Of a stretch of DNA of 64,000 bases, positions 1-8,245 are shown piece after piece. Below the pieces are notes generated by a model that did not search any database, was not told the DNA's origin, and saw only the letters and a program-made list of their open reading frames with translations. How positions within the stretch are numbered: the stretch's first letter is position 1; each line of letters opens with the position of its first letter. The translations under genes and the position numbers were made by a program. Source of the stretch: CAVUXJ01 sp963814975 (lineage in GTDB: Bacteria; Acidobacteriota; Vicinamibacteria; Vicinamibacterales; CAVVIG01); the NCBI GenBank assembly GCA_963814975.1, contig CAWFFB010000022.1, forward strand, positions 124,001 to 188,000, written 5' to 3'.

Positions 1-572
1 TCAAGGTCTTCGGCCCGGCGAGCGGCCTGGATCCGCACGAATTACGACGAAGGGCGAAGATCATCAACTACGCCCTCCTCTACGGGAAGACGGCGTTTAC
101 CCTTGCCAAGGATATCGGCGTTACGCCGCAGGCTGCTCAGCACTTCATCGACGCGTACTTCGCGGGCTTTCCCCGCGTGCGGAGCTTCATCGAGCGCACG
201 CTCGAGGAGGCCCGCGTCACGGGCGTGGTGAAGACCTTGTACGGGCGAAGGCGGCTGGTGCCGGAACTCACGAGCCGTAACGGTCAGATCCGGGCGGCCG
301 CCGAACGAGCCGCCGTGAACATGCCGATTCAGGGCACGGCCGCGGACATCATGAAGCGGGCGATGATTCACGTACACGCCGCGCTCGAAGGATCCCCGGA
401 TGCGCGGATGATCCTGACCGTGCATGATGAGCTGCTGTTCGAGGTCCCGGCGGCGCGGGCCGAGACGATCGCTGCGCTGGTGCGCCAGAAGATGGAGTCG
501 GCTGCGGCCCTCGACGTGCCGCTGACGGTCGATGTCGGAATCGGCGAGAACTGGAAGGAAGCGAAGGGCTAG
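1..572 (+). CDS. polA: DNA polymerase I, C-terminal part (5' truncated by window edge)
   Basis: This is the end of family A DNA polymerase I, used in Okazaki-fragment processing and repair synthesis. The reading frame is open from base 3. It shows the O-helix (motif B) RRxAKxINYxLLYG near the window start, then the fingers/palm region with GRRRLVPEL and NMPIQGTAAD, and motif C as VHDELLFEV, whose Asp and Glu belong to the metal-binding palm. The stop is at 570-572. The exonuclease domains lie outside the window. Family identity is certain; only about 190 residues are visible. Confidence 0.96.
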   Translation, partial: KVFGPASGLDPHELRRRAKIINYALLYGKTAFTLAKDIGVTPQAAQHFIDAYFAGFPRVRSFIERTLEEARVTGVVKTLYGRRRLVPELTSRNGQIRAAAERAAVNMPIQGTAADIMKRAMIHVHAALEGSPDARMILTVHDELLFEVPAARAETIAALVRQKMESAAALDVPLTVDVGIGENWKEAKG

Positions 573-587
573 AATATTTGCGACGTT

Positions 588-1384
588 CTACCGATTCCAT
601 CTCTCCTTGAAACTCTCCCAGTCGAGGCGCACGGCGTCGAGCGGCTGCGCCAGCGCCTTGGCGCGGGCGGGCACGATCCCCCGCTGCACCAGACGATCGA
701 GCTCACCGCGAAGCACGACGCCCTGATCGGTCGCGAGCGGCGCGCGAACCCATCCCGCCTGCGCGGCGTCCCATGCCGCTTGCAGATCGCCCTGCGCCCA
801 TGCCGCCGCCGCGAGCCAGTAGGACGCCACGGCGCTCGCGGAATTGGCACCGAGCTCGGCCTGCATCCGCTCGCGAATCTTCCGGTATACGTCCTGGCGC
901 TCGATATCAGGGCGCGGCCTGACCTCGCGATCCACGGCACTCGCCCACCAGTCGAGCACGCGCTCGCGGGCCTCCGGCAAGAGATCGTCGCGCCGCGCGA
1001 GCACCGAGTCGAACACCTCGGCGGCTGCCCCCGCGCGACTCTCCGAAAAACAGCGCTTCGCCGAGCCCGACCAGGAACTCGACCCGCTCTCTGGCGCTGA
1101 GGCGTTCGGCGTTCAGGCGGCGCAGGCGATCGCGCGCGCTGGCCAGGTCTTCCGGCGCGGCGCTCTCCCGAAACCGCTCGAGATATGCGCGCGCCGCGAT
1201 CAGGTCGGCGCCGTCCTGGCGCGCCGGCACCCGGCCTGCTTCTTCGGCAGCCGCCAGCGCCGCCTCGAATTGACGCTCGTTATATAGAGCCCGCGCCCGA
1301 TCGAGCGGATCCTTCGGATCGGCCGCCCTCAGGGGCAGCCACGACAAGGATCAACAGGGTCGTCACCCCGCAGAACGTGCGCAT
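588..1384 (-). CDS. secreted tetratricopeptide-like protein, interrupted by two frameshifts
   Basis: The start ATG at 1382-1384 opens a signal peptide (hydrophobic stretch TLLILVVAA) in one frame. The mature part (ADPKDPLDRARALYNERQ, then helical Ala/Arg-rich repeats) follows in a second frame from about 1333. The C-terminal half (from VFDSVLARRDDLLPEAR) is in a third frame from about 1030, where one base is missing in a G-run (cgcgcggggg). Rejoined, it gives about 260 residues of paired amphipathic helices that resemble TPR repeats. I cannot name a family. It is convergent with polA, 15 bases away, and divergent from pcnB. A TACCAT hexamer lies exactly six bases before the ATG and there is no ribosome binding site, so the mRNA may be leaderless. 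Confidence 0.6.
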
Positions 1385-1390
1385 CTGGCG

Positions 1391-1396
1391 ATGGTA
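1391..1396 (-). promoter_or_regulatory. candidate -10 box (TACCAT) of a leaderless transcript
   Basis: On the minus strand TACCAT is followed by exactly six bases and then the ATG at 1384. Transcription would therefore start on or next to the start codon. No Shine-Dalgarno sequence is present. It shares the short divergent spacer with the pcnB promoter. No convincing -35 box is visible. Confidence 0.45.
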
Positions 1397-1464
1397 CCAC
1401 ACACCGTATCGGCCGATAAGTCGCTGAGACAACAGCAGTTAGTCCGCAGTCCCGACGGTTTTGG

Positions 1465-1470
1465 TACAAT
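1465..1470 (+). promoter_or_regulatory. candidate -10 box (TACAAT) of a leaderless transcript for pcnB
   Basis: TACAAT is followed by six bases and then the GTG at 1477, the start that gives the natural PcnB N-terminus. No ribosome binding site precedes the GTG. This is the same TAnnnT-N6-RTG geometry seen at several other genes in the window. Confidence 0.55.
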
Positions 1471-1476
1471 GCCGCC

Positions 1477-2767
1477 GTGGTCGAACCGAGGCAGATCCCG
1501 CGCGCAGCGCATCCGATCTCGCGCCGCGATATCGACCCCGATGCCCTCAAGGTTCTCTATCGACTCCGACAGTACCGACTACGTGGCCTACCTCGTTGGC
1601 GGAAGCGTGCGCGATCTGCTGCTCGGCCGCCGTCCCAAGGATTTCGACATCGGCACGTCGGCCCATCCTTACCAGGTCAAGAAGTTATTTCGCAACTGCT
1701 GGATCATCGGCCGCCGCTTCCGTCTGGCTCACGTCAAGTTCGGGTCGAAGGTTATTGAGGTAGCGACGTTCCGCCGCCAGGTGCAGGCCGGCGAAGAAAT
1801 CGTCCAGGAGGGCGTTCCGGTTCACGACCCATCGACGTATGCGGGCCAGCAGCTGATCCATCGCGACAACACCTTCGGCACCCCCGAAGAGGACGCGTTC
1901 CGGCGCGACTTCACAATCAACGCCCTCGTCTACGATATCGCGACCTTCTCGATCATCGACTACGTCAACGGCATGGAGGATCTGCGCGCCGGCATCGTGC
2001 GCTCGATCGGCGATCCGGAGGTGCGGTTCGTCGAGGATCCGGTGCGGATGCTGCGTGCGGTCGCGCTCGCGGCGCGCCTCGACTTCACGCTGGATCCGCC
2101 GGTGCTCGAAGCGATCCGGCTGCATCGCCACGAGATCGCGCGCAGTTCACCGCCACGCCTCCTCGAGGAGTACTACAAGATCATGCGCTCGGGCTACGCG
2201 GAGAAGACGTTTCGGGGCCTCGCCCACGCAGGGTTGCTGGAACCGATTTCCGCCGAGCTCCATCAAGGGGCCGACGAGCCGCTCTGGCGATCGCTTGCGG
2301 CCGTGGATGCCTACCGCCGCAGCTTCGAGTCGACGCCGGACACGTTCACGAACACGCTGCTCCTCGGCAGCCTGCTCGTCCCGCTTGGCTTTCCCCCGAC
2401 ACCGGCCCACTCGTCATCGGTGTCCTCCGACGGTGAGGCGGCGATGGGACCACGACTGGGCGACCTGCCGCTGGCCCGGCGTGACGTCGAGCGTTTGAAA
2501 CAGGTCCTCGGGCTGCAGCGACGAATTCGCGATCGTGACGCGAACCTGAGGGTGCAGCGGGCCCTCACCCATCGCTCTGTTTTTCGCGAGGCGCTTACGT
2601 GGCTCGAGGTCCACGGGAACGCGCCCGAGATCGCCGCCCACTGGAAGAGCATGTTGGCTGAGCGCGGAGCGGATCTGCCGGCCGTGAGCGAGGTGGACAG
2701 CGAAACCCCAACGTTCCGCCGCCGGCGTCGGAGACGCCGGCGGCGCGCCCGGCCAGTACCTCAATAA
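1477..2767 (+). CDS. pcnB: polynucleotide adenylyltransferase (poly(A) polymerase I), one frameshift
   Basis: Class II nucleotidyltransferase that adds 3' poly(A) tails to RNA; the family is shared with the CCA-adding enzyme. Visible are the GGSVRD motif, the catalytic RPKDFDIGTS (DxD metal-binding pair), the RRDFTINAL motif and the RNA-binding FVEDPVRMLRA. I prefer the GTG at 1477, because its frame encodes a typical N-terminus (EPRQIPRAAHPISRRDIDPD). That frame shifts by one base near 1573, just before YVAYLVGG, into the frame that continues to the stop. The C-terminus is a run of about ten arginines, as in PcnB basic tails, and is encoded by a perfect 13-bp hairpin. PcnB is favoured over a CCA-adding enzyme because of the long basic tail. 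Confidence 0.85.
2717..2745. repeat. perfect 13-bp inverted repeat inside the pcnB 3' end
   Basis: Bases 2717-2729 (CGCCGCCGGCGTC) are the exact reverse complement of 2733-2745, with a three-base loop. The hairpin encodes the poly-arginine tail of PcnB and ends 22 bases before the stop codon. Its GCCGGCGTC core resembles REP-like palindromes of GC-rich genomes. It could act as an mRNA 3' stabiliser or attenuator. Confidence 0.7.
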
Positions 2768-2860
2768 GGGCGCAAAGCTCGACGCCGTGTGAATGCCGGG
2801 TATGGAGGGGCAACCCGCGGGTCTAGGTGTGAACCGTCACTCGCGGAGCATGCGGCAACG

Positions 2861-3592
2861 TTACGCGGCCACTTCCTCGATCGTCTTGTACGGCTTGGCC
2901 AGTCGGAGTGCGATCAGCAGCTTGATGAGCGGCCAGGCCGGATCGATCTCGCTGGTGCGAAAGCTGAATTTCGGGCTGCGCGGGTATCCGTGGTGGTTGT
3001 TGTGAAGGCCCTCGCCGCCGGTGACCAATGCCAGCAGCCGCAGATTGGTCGCCGTGTTGTCGAAGTTCTTGTAGCCGACGTGATGGCACAGACCATTGAT
3101 CGAGGAGGACAGCACGAAGACGTACATCACCGCATGAACGCCGGCCGCCAGCAAACCCCAGCCGAGGCCGAGCACGGCGCAGAGCGCCGCGATCCCCACG
3201 AAGAGCCCGGCCACCCCGTGATTGAAGAACAGTCGATCCCAGATGTCTTCCTGGATGTCGCGCGCGTAGCGCTCAACGACCTCCTTGTTCTTGGCTTCTT
3301 TGACGTAGTGAAACACGTTGCCAAGCTGAACCGACCAGAAGCCCATCAACATCGGGCTGTGCGGATCGCCTTCCTGATCGGTAAACGCGTGATGCTTGCG
3401 ATGAACGGCGACCCATTCTCGTGTCGCGATGCCGGTCGTGAGCCACAGGGAGAGACGGAAGAGCCAGGCAACCGCCGGGTGCAGCGTCAGCGCACGGTGG
3501 GTCGCGGTGCGGTGGAGGAAAATGGTCGTGCTGAACACGGCCACCTGGATGAGGACCGCGGCGACGACGAAGACACAACATGAGCGAAGCAA
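2861..3592 (-). CDS. acyl-CoA/acyl-lipid delta-9-type fatty acid desaturase
   Basis: Membrane di-iron desaturase that would introduce a double bond into long acyl chains. All three histidine boxes are present: HRTATHR, HRKHHAF and HNNHHGYP. Hydrophobic segments lie around residues 5-25, 40-55 and 125-160. At 243 residues it is shorter than typical family members (about 260-320), so the start is doubtful. The listed TTG is the longest in-frame start. A GTG at 3596, well spaced from a GGAG, lies one frame away, so a one-base deletion near the start codon is possible. Upstream lies a palindrome that overlaps a TAGAAT -10 box. The gene is followed at 2768-2860 by featureless spacer. Confidence 0.85.
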   Translation of the reverse strand: MLRSCCVFVVAAVLIQVAVFSTTIFLHRTATHRALTLHPAVAWLFRLSLWLTTGIATREWVAVHRKHHAFTDQEGDPHSPMLMGFWSVQLGNVFHYVKEAKNKEVVERYARDIQEDIWDRLFFNHGVAGLFVGIAALCAVLGLGWGLLAAGVHAVMYVFVLSSSINGLCHHVGYKNFDNTATNLRLLALVTGGEGLHNNHHGYPRSPKFSFRTSEIDPAWPLIKLLIALRLAKPYKTIEEVAA

Positions 3593-3630
3593 GCACGGAA
3601 GACTCCTCTGAAGGCGTGTCGCTCAGGGGG

Positions 3631-3653
3631 AAACATGCTATTCTATCATGTTT
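3631..3653. promoter_or_regulatory. candidate operator AAACATG-N9-CATGTTT over the desaturase promoter
   Basis: Two perfect 7-base arms at 3631-3637 and 3647-3653 flank nine bases. On the minus strand those nine bases contain TAGAAT, a good -10 box for the desaturase gene. A repressor dimer bound here would cover the promoter. The site sits between the serC stop and the desaturase start. Confidence 0.5.
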
Positions 3654-3654
3654 G

Positions 3655-4767
3655 TCAGCCGTGTTTTTGCTCGAACTCGCGCATGAACGCCACGAGCGCG
3701 TCGACGCCTTCCTCCGGAAATGCATTGTAAATGGATGCGCGCATCCCGCCGACCGCTCGGTGTCCTTTCAAGCCGTCCAGCTCTGCCGCTGCTGATTCCT
3801 TGATGAACAGCTTCTCCAGCTCTTCAGTGGCCAGCCGGAACGTCACGTTCATCAACGATCGGCTGCTGGTCTGCGCCGTGCCGCGATAGAAGCCGGTCCG
3901 ATCAATCTCCGCGTACAGCTTGGCCGCCTTTCGCTCGTTGATTTCAGCAATCGCGCTGAGGCCACCTCGGGCGATGAGCCATTTCATGACAAGCCCGAGC
4001 AGCGTAGACCGCGAAGGCGGGGGGGGTGTTGTACAAGGATCCGTTTTCCGCATGCACGGCATAGTTCAGCATCGTGGACAGCGTGGCCTTGCGGCTCAGC
4101 GAGCGCTCGAGCAGATCGTCGCGGATGATGACGATCGTCAGGCCTGCCGGTCCCATGTTTTTTTGCGCCCCGGCGTAAATGAGGGCGTGACGCGACGACA
4201 TCGATGGGCCGGCTGAACATCTCCGATGAGGTGTCGCTCACCAGCGGCGCGTCGCCCACGTCCGGGATTCGCTGGAACTGCGTGCCTTCGATCGTGTTGT
4301 TCGATGTCATGTGCACGTAAGCCGCGCCGCTCGTCAGCTTCAGTTCCGCGTTGATCCGGCACGCGCGTATATCGGTCGCCCTTCGTCGTGGCCGCCACGT
4401 TCACGGTCCCGACCTTCTTCGCCTCCTGAATCGCCTTCTCAGCCCACGACCCGCTGTCGATGTAGTCGGCAGTGGCCCCGGCGCCGAGCAGGTTCATCGG
4501 CGCCATCGAGAATTGCAGGCTGGCTCCGCCCTGCAGGAACAGCACCCGATAGTTGGCGGGAACCGCCGCCAGCGTGCGAATGTCGGCTTCGGCCTGCGCG
4601 AGAATCGCCTCGAACCTTTTCGATCGATGGCTGATCTCGAGAATCGACATGCCGGCGCCCGGCAGCGCCAGCAGATCGCGCTGCGCTTCCTCCAGAACGG
4701 ACACCGGCATCACTGCCGGTCCGGCGGAAAAGTTGAAGACGCGATGGATAGCGGTGTTGGAGGTCAT
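3655..4767 (-). pseudogene. serC: phosphoserine aminotransferase, three frameshifts
   Basis: SerC converts 3-phosphohydroxypyruvate and glutamate to phosphoserine. The start ATG at 4767 opens VFNFSAGPAVMPVSVLEEAQ, followed by the cofactor-binding LFLQGGASLQF. The frame then breaks near 4350, near 4200 (just before HALIYAGAQKNMGPAG, which carries the PLP lysine) and near 3995 (before LVMKWLIARGGL). The C-terminus (KGHRAVGGMRASIYNAFPEEGV) is intact. Joined, the pieces give a full-length enzyme of about 360 residues with no missing catalytic part. Either three consensus errors or recent gene decay explains this. It is the first gene of a serC-serA-DUF1015 block read on the minus strand. Confidence 0.85.
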
Positions 4768-4926
4768 GATCTAGGGTCGTTGGAGTTTACAGTTGACGGT
4801 TCACGCTTGACGGTTCATCGCAGCCCTCGGCCCTAACCGCAGCCTCGCGGTCAATCGGTTTTCCTACTGTGAGGTTCGAGACCTGGCCGCGCAAAGCTGA
4901 AGGCTCAAAGCGAGAAGCCATCTGCT

Positions 4927-4958
4927 AACTGTCAACTGTCAACTGTCAACTGTCAACT
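4927..4958. repeat. 7-bp tandem repeat (AACTGTC x4)
   Basis: Four perfect AACTGTC units run from 4927 to 4954, followed by a partial fifth. Degenerate copies of the same word (TTTACAGTTGACGG, CGCTTGACGG) lie at about 4785-4815. The in-frame stop of the serA remnant lies inside this array on the minus strand. Similar words recur at about 11535 and 11640. Confidence 0.8.
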
Positions 4959-5270
4959 CCGATGGCAATAACCTGCACGACGATGATGTCACCGCTCCCG
5001 GCATGCATCGCCTTCAGGAGCGCGGCCGACGGCGCCTGGTCCAGATTGATGCGGGCCACAGCGGGCTTCCGCGCCCTCGAACACGACTCGAGCATGGCCT
5101 CAGTGACCGGCGTCCCGCGGACGACCAGCACCTCGGCCCGTTTCTCGCGAATCGCCTCCGCGAGCGCCGCATCCTTCAGGTCGGGTTGATAGGAGACGTC
5201 GCATCCGGCGTTGGTGAGGCCGTCGAGGCCGCTCGGCTCGAAGCTAGCTGTCGGCGACGAGGACGTTCAT
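4946..5270 (-). pseudogene. serA: internally deleted D-3-phosphoglycerate dehydrogenase remnant
   Basis: The ATG at 5270 begins MNVLVADS and is stopped by TAG at 5244-5246. A four-base duplication (tagc) explains the stop, because skipping it restores FEPSGLDGLTNAGCDVSYQP and VLVVRGTPVTEAMLES, the typical SerA N-terminus. The frame then jumps to a tail (PAVARINLDQAP ... DIIVVQVIAI) that resembles the last strand of a SerA regulatory domain and ends in the AACTGTC repeat. The NAD-binding Rossmann domain and the catalytic Arg/Glu/His are absent. Position between serC and DUF1015 supports the identification. An assembly collapse is a plain alternative to a true deletion. Confidence 0.6.
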
Positions 5271-5364
5271 GTTGCACCTCCGCGGCTGACCGTCCGCCCG
5301 AAGAACCTGTGAAGAAATCGGCGGCGATCGCTTCACAACCTCCGAGCCTGGTCCGCCTTGGTGG

Positions 5365-6597
5365 CTAGATGAGGTGTATGAGGAGACCGTCTCGAAGCTT
5401 GGGTTCGAACCAGGTGCTCTTGGGCGGCATGATGGCGCCGCCATCGGAGGCGGCCATCAGATCGGCGACGCTGACAGGAAAGAGCGAGAAGGCGGCCGAT
5501 GCCTGGCCTGAATCGACGAGCCTCTCGAGCCAGCCGGTTCCCCGAGCGCCGCTGATGAAATCGATGCGCTTGTCGGTGCGGACGTCCACGATGTTCAGCA
5601 CGGGCGCGAGCAACTGATCCTGCAGCACGCTCACGTCGAGCGACGCGATCGGATCGGAGCGATCCATCGCCACGCGCGGCCGGAGCGTTCGCCATTGGCG
5701 CTCGAAGTAGAAGGCGATGTCACCGCGCGAGACCGGGGCCGCGGGCCCCTCGGTCAGGGTGAAATGCTCGCGTAGCGCAGCGAGGAACTGATCGCCAGAC
5801 AGCCCGCCGAGGTCTCTCACGATTCGGTTGTACGCGAGAATCTGCACCTGGTCGTCCGGAAACGCGACGGCCAGCATCGTCGTGGCATCGGCGCCGTCAG
5901 CGATCGACGTGCCCGTTTCACCGCGTGCGGCGATCGCGTCGCGCGCGCGCGCGGCGCTCGCCGCACGGTGGTGCCCGTCGGCGATGTACAGCGCCGGGAG
6001 ACGGCCGAACTCCGCGACGAGCGTGTCGCGATCGGTCCCGTGGACGGCCCACAGTGTGTGCTGCACGTGGTCGTCTGCCTCGAAGTCGAAGAGCGGCTCG
6101 CCTTGCGCGACGCGTCGGAACACGGCGTCGATCCCGTCGGCGGCGCGGTAGGTCAGAAACACGGGACCGGTCTGCGCCCCAAGGGTCAGCATGTGCCGGG
6201 TCCGATCGTCCTCCTTGTCCCGCCGGGTGCGTTCGTGTTTCTTGATGAGGTCGCGGTCGTATTCGTCGATCGAATAGCAGGCGGCCACACCGATCTGCTC
6301 GTGCGATCCCATTCGCAGGCGATAACAGTACACGCAGGGCTCGGATTCGAAGACGAGCGATTCGGTTTTCAGTCTGGAGAAGTTCTCAGCCGCGCGGCGA
6401 TAGACGGCCTCCGAGTACGGATCGGTCGAAGCCGCCAGCTCGATCTCCGCGCGGGAGACGCGCAGAAAACTCAGCGGATTGCCTTCCGCCAGCGCCCGCG
6501 CTTCATCGGTGCTGACGACGTCGTAGGGGACCGCCGCGATCCGCCCGGCGTCTGCCGGCCTTGGACGCAGCGCGCGGAACGGATGCAGGGACGCCAT
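5365..6597 (-). CDS. DUF1015 family protein, serine-biosynthesis neighbour
   Basis: The 410-residue product matches the DUF1015 family, with N-terminal HPFRALRPRPADAGRIAAVPYDVVS, a central KKHERTRRDKEDDRTRHM segment and the conserved ALYIADGHHRAASA motif. The family has no settled function that I can cite. It recurs beside serA and serC in several phyla, and no serB-type phosphatase is visible here, so a role in the last step of serine synthesis is a reasonable inference only. I chose the ATG at 6597. A TTG lies nine bases upstream, and an AT-rich CATAATTT sits just before it. It is the only intact gene of the serC-serA-DUF1015 block. Confidence 0.85.
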   Translation of the reverse strand: MASLHPFRALRPRPADAGRIAAVPYDVVSTDEARALAEGNPLSFLRVSRAEIELAASTDPYSEAVYRRAAENFSRLKTESLVFESEPCVYCYRLRMGSHEQIGVAACYSIDEYDRDLIKKHERTRRDKEDDRTRHMLTLGAQTGPVFLTYRAADGIDAVFRRVAQGEPLFDFEADDHVQHTLWAVHGTDRDTLVAEFGRLPALYIADGHHRAASAARARDAIAARGETGTSIADGADATTMLAVAFPDDQVQILAYNRIVRDLGGLSGDQFLAALREHFTLTEGPAAPVSRGDIAFYFERQWRTLRPRVAMDRSDPIASLDVSVLQDQLLAPVLNIVDVRTDKRIDFISGARGTGWLERLVDSGQASAAFSLFPVSVADLMAASDGGAIMPPKSTWFEPKLRDGLLIHLI

Positions 6598-6664
6598 GGA
6601 GTTCAAATTATGTCATGAGGTGTTGGCGCGTCCCCGGAAGGCGCTTGGTCGCCGAGAGATGATG

Positions 6665-8245
6665 CTAACGCCCGTGCCGGCTTGCCCACGCCCGCAGTGT
6701 TGACTGCCGCTCAACGGCGGCAGGCACCTCGTTCAGCCGATCGGATGGCCAGGGCAGCCGAAAGGTCCAGTTCCTGTCATTGACCGTGGCTGGCTCGTTG
6801 ATCCGGTCGTGCCACCCGAACACGTCCTGCACGACGGTCAAGAAGAGGTCCGATCGGGATGCAAAGAGTGCTTCGAGCAAGACATCCCGGACAATGTGGT
6901 CGTACGGACCGATCGTCAGCCCCGCTCCGCCGGTGAGCCACTGAATCGTCGGAAGCTCGTTCACCTTCGACCGTTCGTCCGGGGATGCGCGCTCCCACCA
7001 CGTCGCCATCGGCTCGGTGTCGTGGGTGCCAGATGCCGCCACCGAGAGCGCAGGGTATTCGAGAGGATCGCGGAAGGGCTGGCCCTTTCCCTGCCAAGAG
7101 CGCTCCCACCGGAACACCCGGAAGCCGGGCACCCCGAGCCGTACGAGGGAAGCCCGGACGAAATCGGGCACCGAGCCGAGATCCTCGGCGATGATCTCCA
7201 CGCTTGGTTCGCGAAGCACGGCCAGGACGCGTTCGCCGAGCGCGAGCTGCGGCTCCTCCTCGCCGGGCGCGAAGAACGGCTCGCGGCCGTCGTGCGGCCA
7301 GGCATACGTCCGGTAGAAACCGACGACATGGTCGACGCGGTACCCGTCGTACAGATCGCTGGTTCGCCGCGCGCGATCACGCAGCCAGCCGAAGTCGTCG
7401 GCTTCGGCCGCGGCCCATCGATACGCCGGCATGCCCCAGTCCTGACCGGTCGCGCTGAACGCATCGGGCGGTGCGCCGATCGACACGTCGAGATGGAACT
7501 GGTCCTGCCGGGCCCATACGTCGGCACTGTCGCAGTCCACCATGAACGGAAGATCGCCGAACAGCCCGACGCCGTTTGCCGCGGCAGCGGCGCGCGCCTC
7601 TCGCCACTGCGAGTCGGCCAGCCACTGCAGGTACTGGTGGTACAGCACATCGGCCCAGATCTCCTGGCGCGCGCGCTCAAGAGCGTCTGGATCACGGCGA
7701 CGGAGTGGCTCCGGCCATTCGGTCCACGGCCGCCCCTGCTCTCGACGTTGAATCGCCCGAAACAGCGCGTAGTCGTCGAGCCACCACGCCTGGCTGGCGA
7801 TGTACGCCCGCAGCGAGAGGGCGCGCGCCGTATCGCGGCGCCATTCCTCTTCGCGGAAACGCTCGAATGACACGGCAAACGCAGCATCCTTCAAGCGCCG
7901 GATCGCCTGATACTCCACCCGGGAGGAACGCCGCGCCTCGTCGAGACGTGCCCGATCCGCCGGGGGGAGCGTGACCTCGCCGCCGATCCCGGCAAACTCC
8001 GGCACCGCGGTGACGCGGATGAAGATCGGATCGATGGCCATCGCGCTCGTCGCCGAGTATGGCGATGTCCCGCCACGCGCCATTTCGTTGAGCGGCAGCA
8101 GTTGCAGGACGCGCAGGCCCGCACCGGCGAGCCACGCGGTGATCGGCGCGACATCGCTGATATCGCCGATGCCCCAACTCGCGGTCGAGGGACACGAAAA
8201 CAACGGGATCAGGACGCCGGCGCGACGGCCGGAAGAGGCGCTCAC
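6665..8245 (-). CDS. malQ: 4-alpha-glucanotransferase (amylomaltase, GH77)
   Basis: Cytoplasmic enzyme that transfers maltosyl units between alpha-glucans in maltodextrin and glycogen turnover. The 526-residue product begins SGRRAGVLIPLFSCPSTASWGIGD and carries the GH77 signatures: LPLNEMARGGTSPYS, the nucleophile region DGYRVDHVVGF, the acid/base AEDLGSVP and GTHDTEPM. The start GTG at 8245 overlaps the stop of the upstream aminotransferase by four bases (GTGA), so the pair is translationally coupled. The reading frame extends open well upstream, but that part overlaps the aminotransferase and looks non-coding. Length is normal for the family. Confidence 0.95.
   Translation of the reverse strand: MSASSGRRAGVLIPLFSCPSTASWGIGDISDVAPITAWLAGAGLRVLQLLPLNEMARGGTSPYSATSAMAIDPIFIRVTAVPEFAGIGGEVTLPPADRARLDEARRSSRVEYQAIRRLKDAAFAVSFERFREEEWRRDTARALSLRAYIASQAWWLDDYALFRAIQRREQGRPWTEWPEPLRRRDPDALERARQEIWADVLYHQYLQWLADSQWREARAAAAANGVGLFGDLPFMVDCDSADVWARQDQFHLDVSIGAPPDAFSATGQDWGMPAYRWAAAEADDFGWLRDRARRTSDLYDGYRVDHVVGFYRTYAWPHDGREPFFAPGEEEPQLALGERVLAVLREPSVEIIAEDLGSVPDFVRASLVRLGVPGFRVFRWERSWQGKGQPFRDPLEYPALSVAASGTHDTEPMATWWERASPDERSKVNELPTIQWLTGGAGLTIGPYDHIVRDVLLEALFASRSDLFLTVVQDVFGWHDRINEPATVNDRNWTFRLPWPSDRLNEVPAAVERQSTLRAWASRHGR

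Noticed and set aside
5395..5420. A tRNA T-arm-like string (gggttcgaacc).
   Set aside because: It lies inside the DUF1015 coding sequence and no cloverleaf can be drawn around it.
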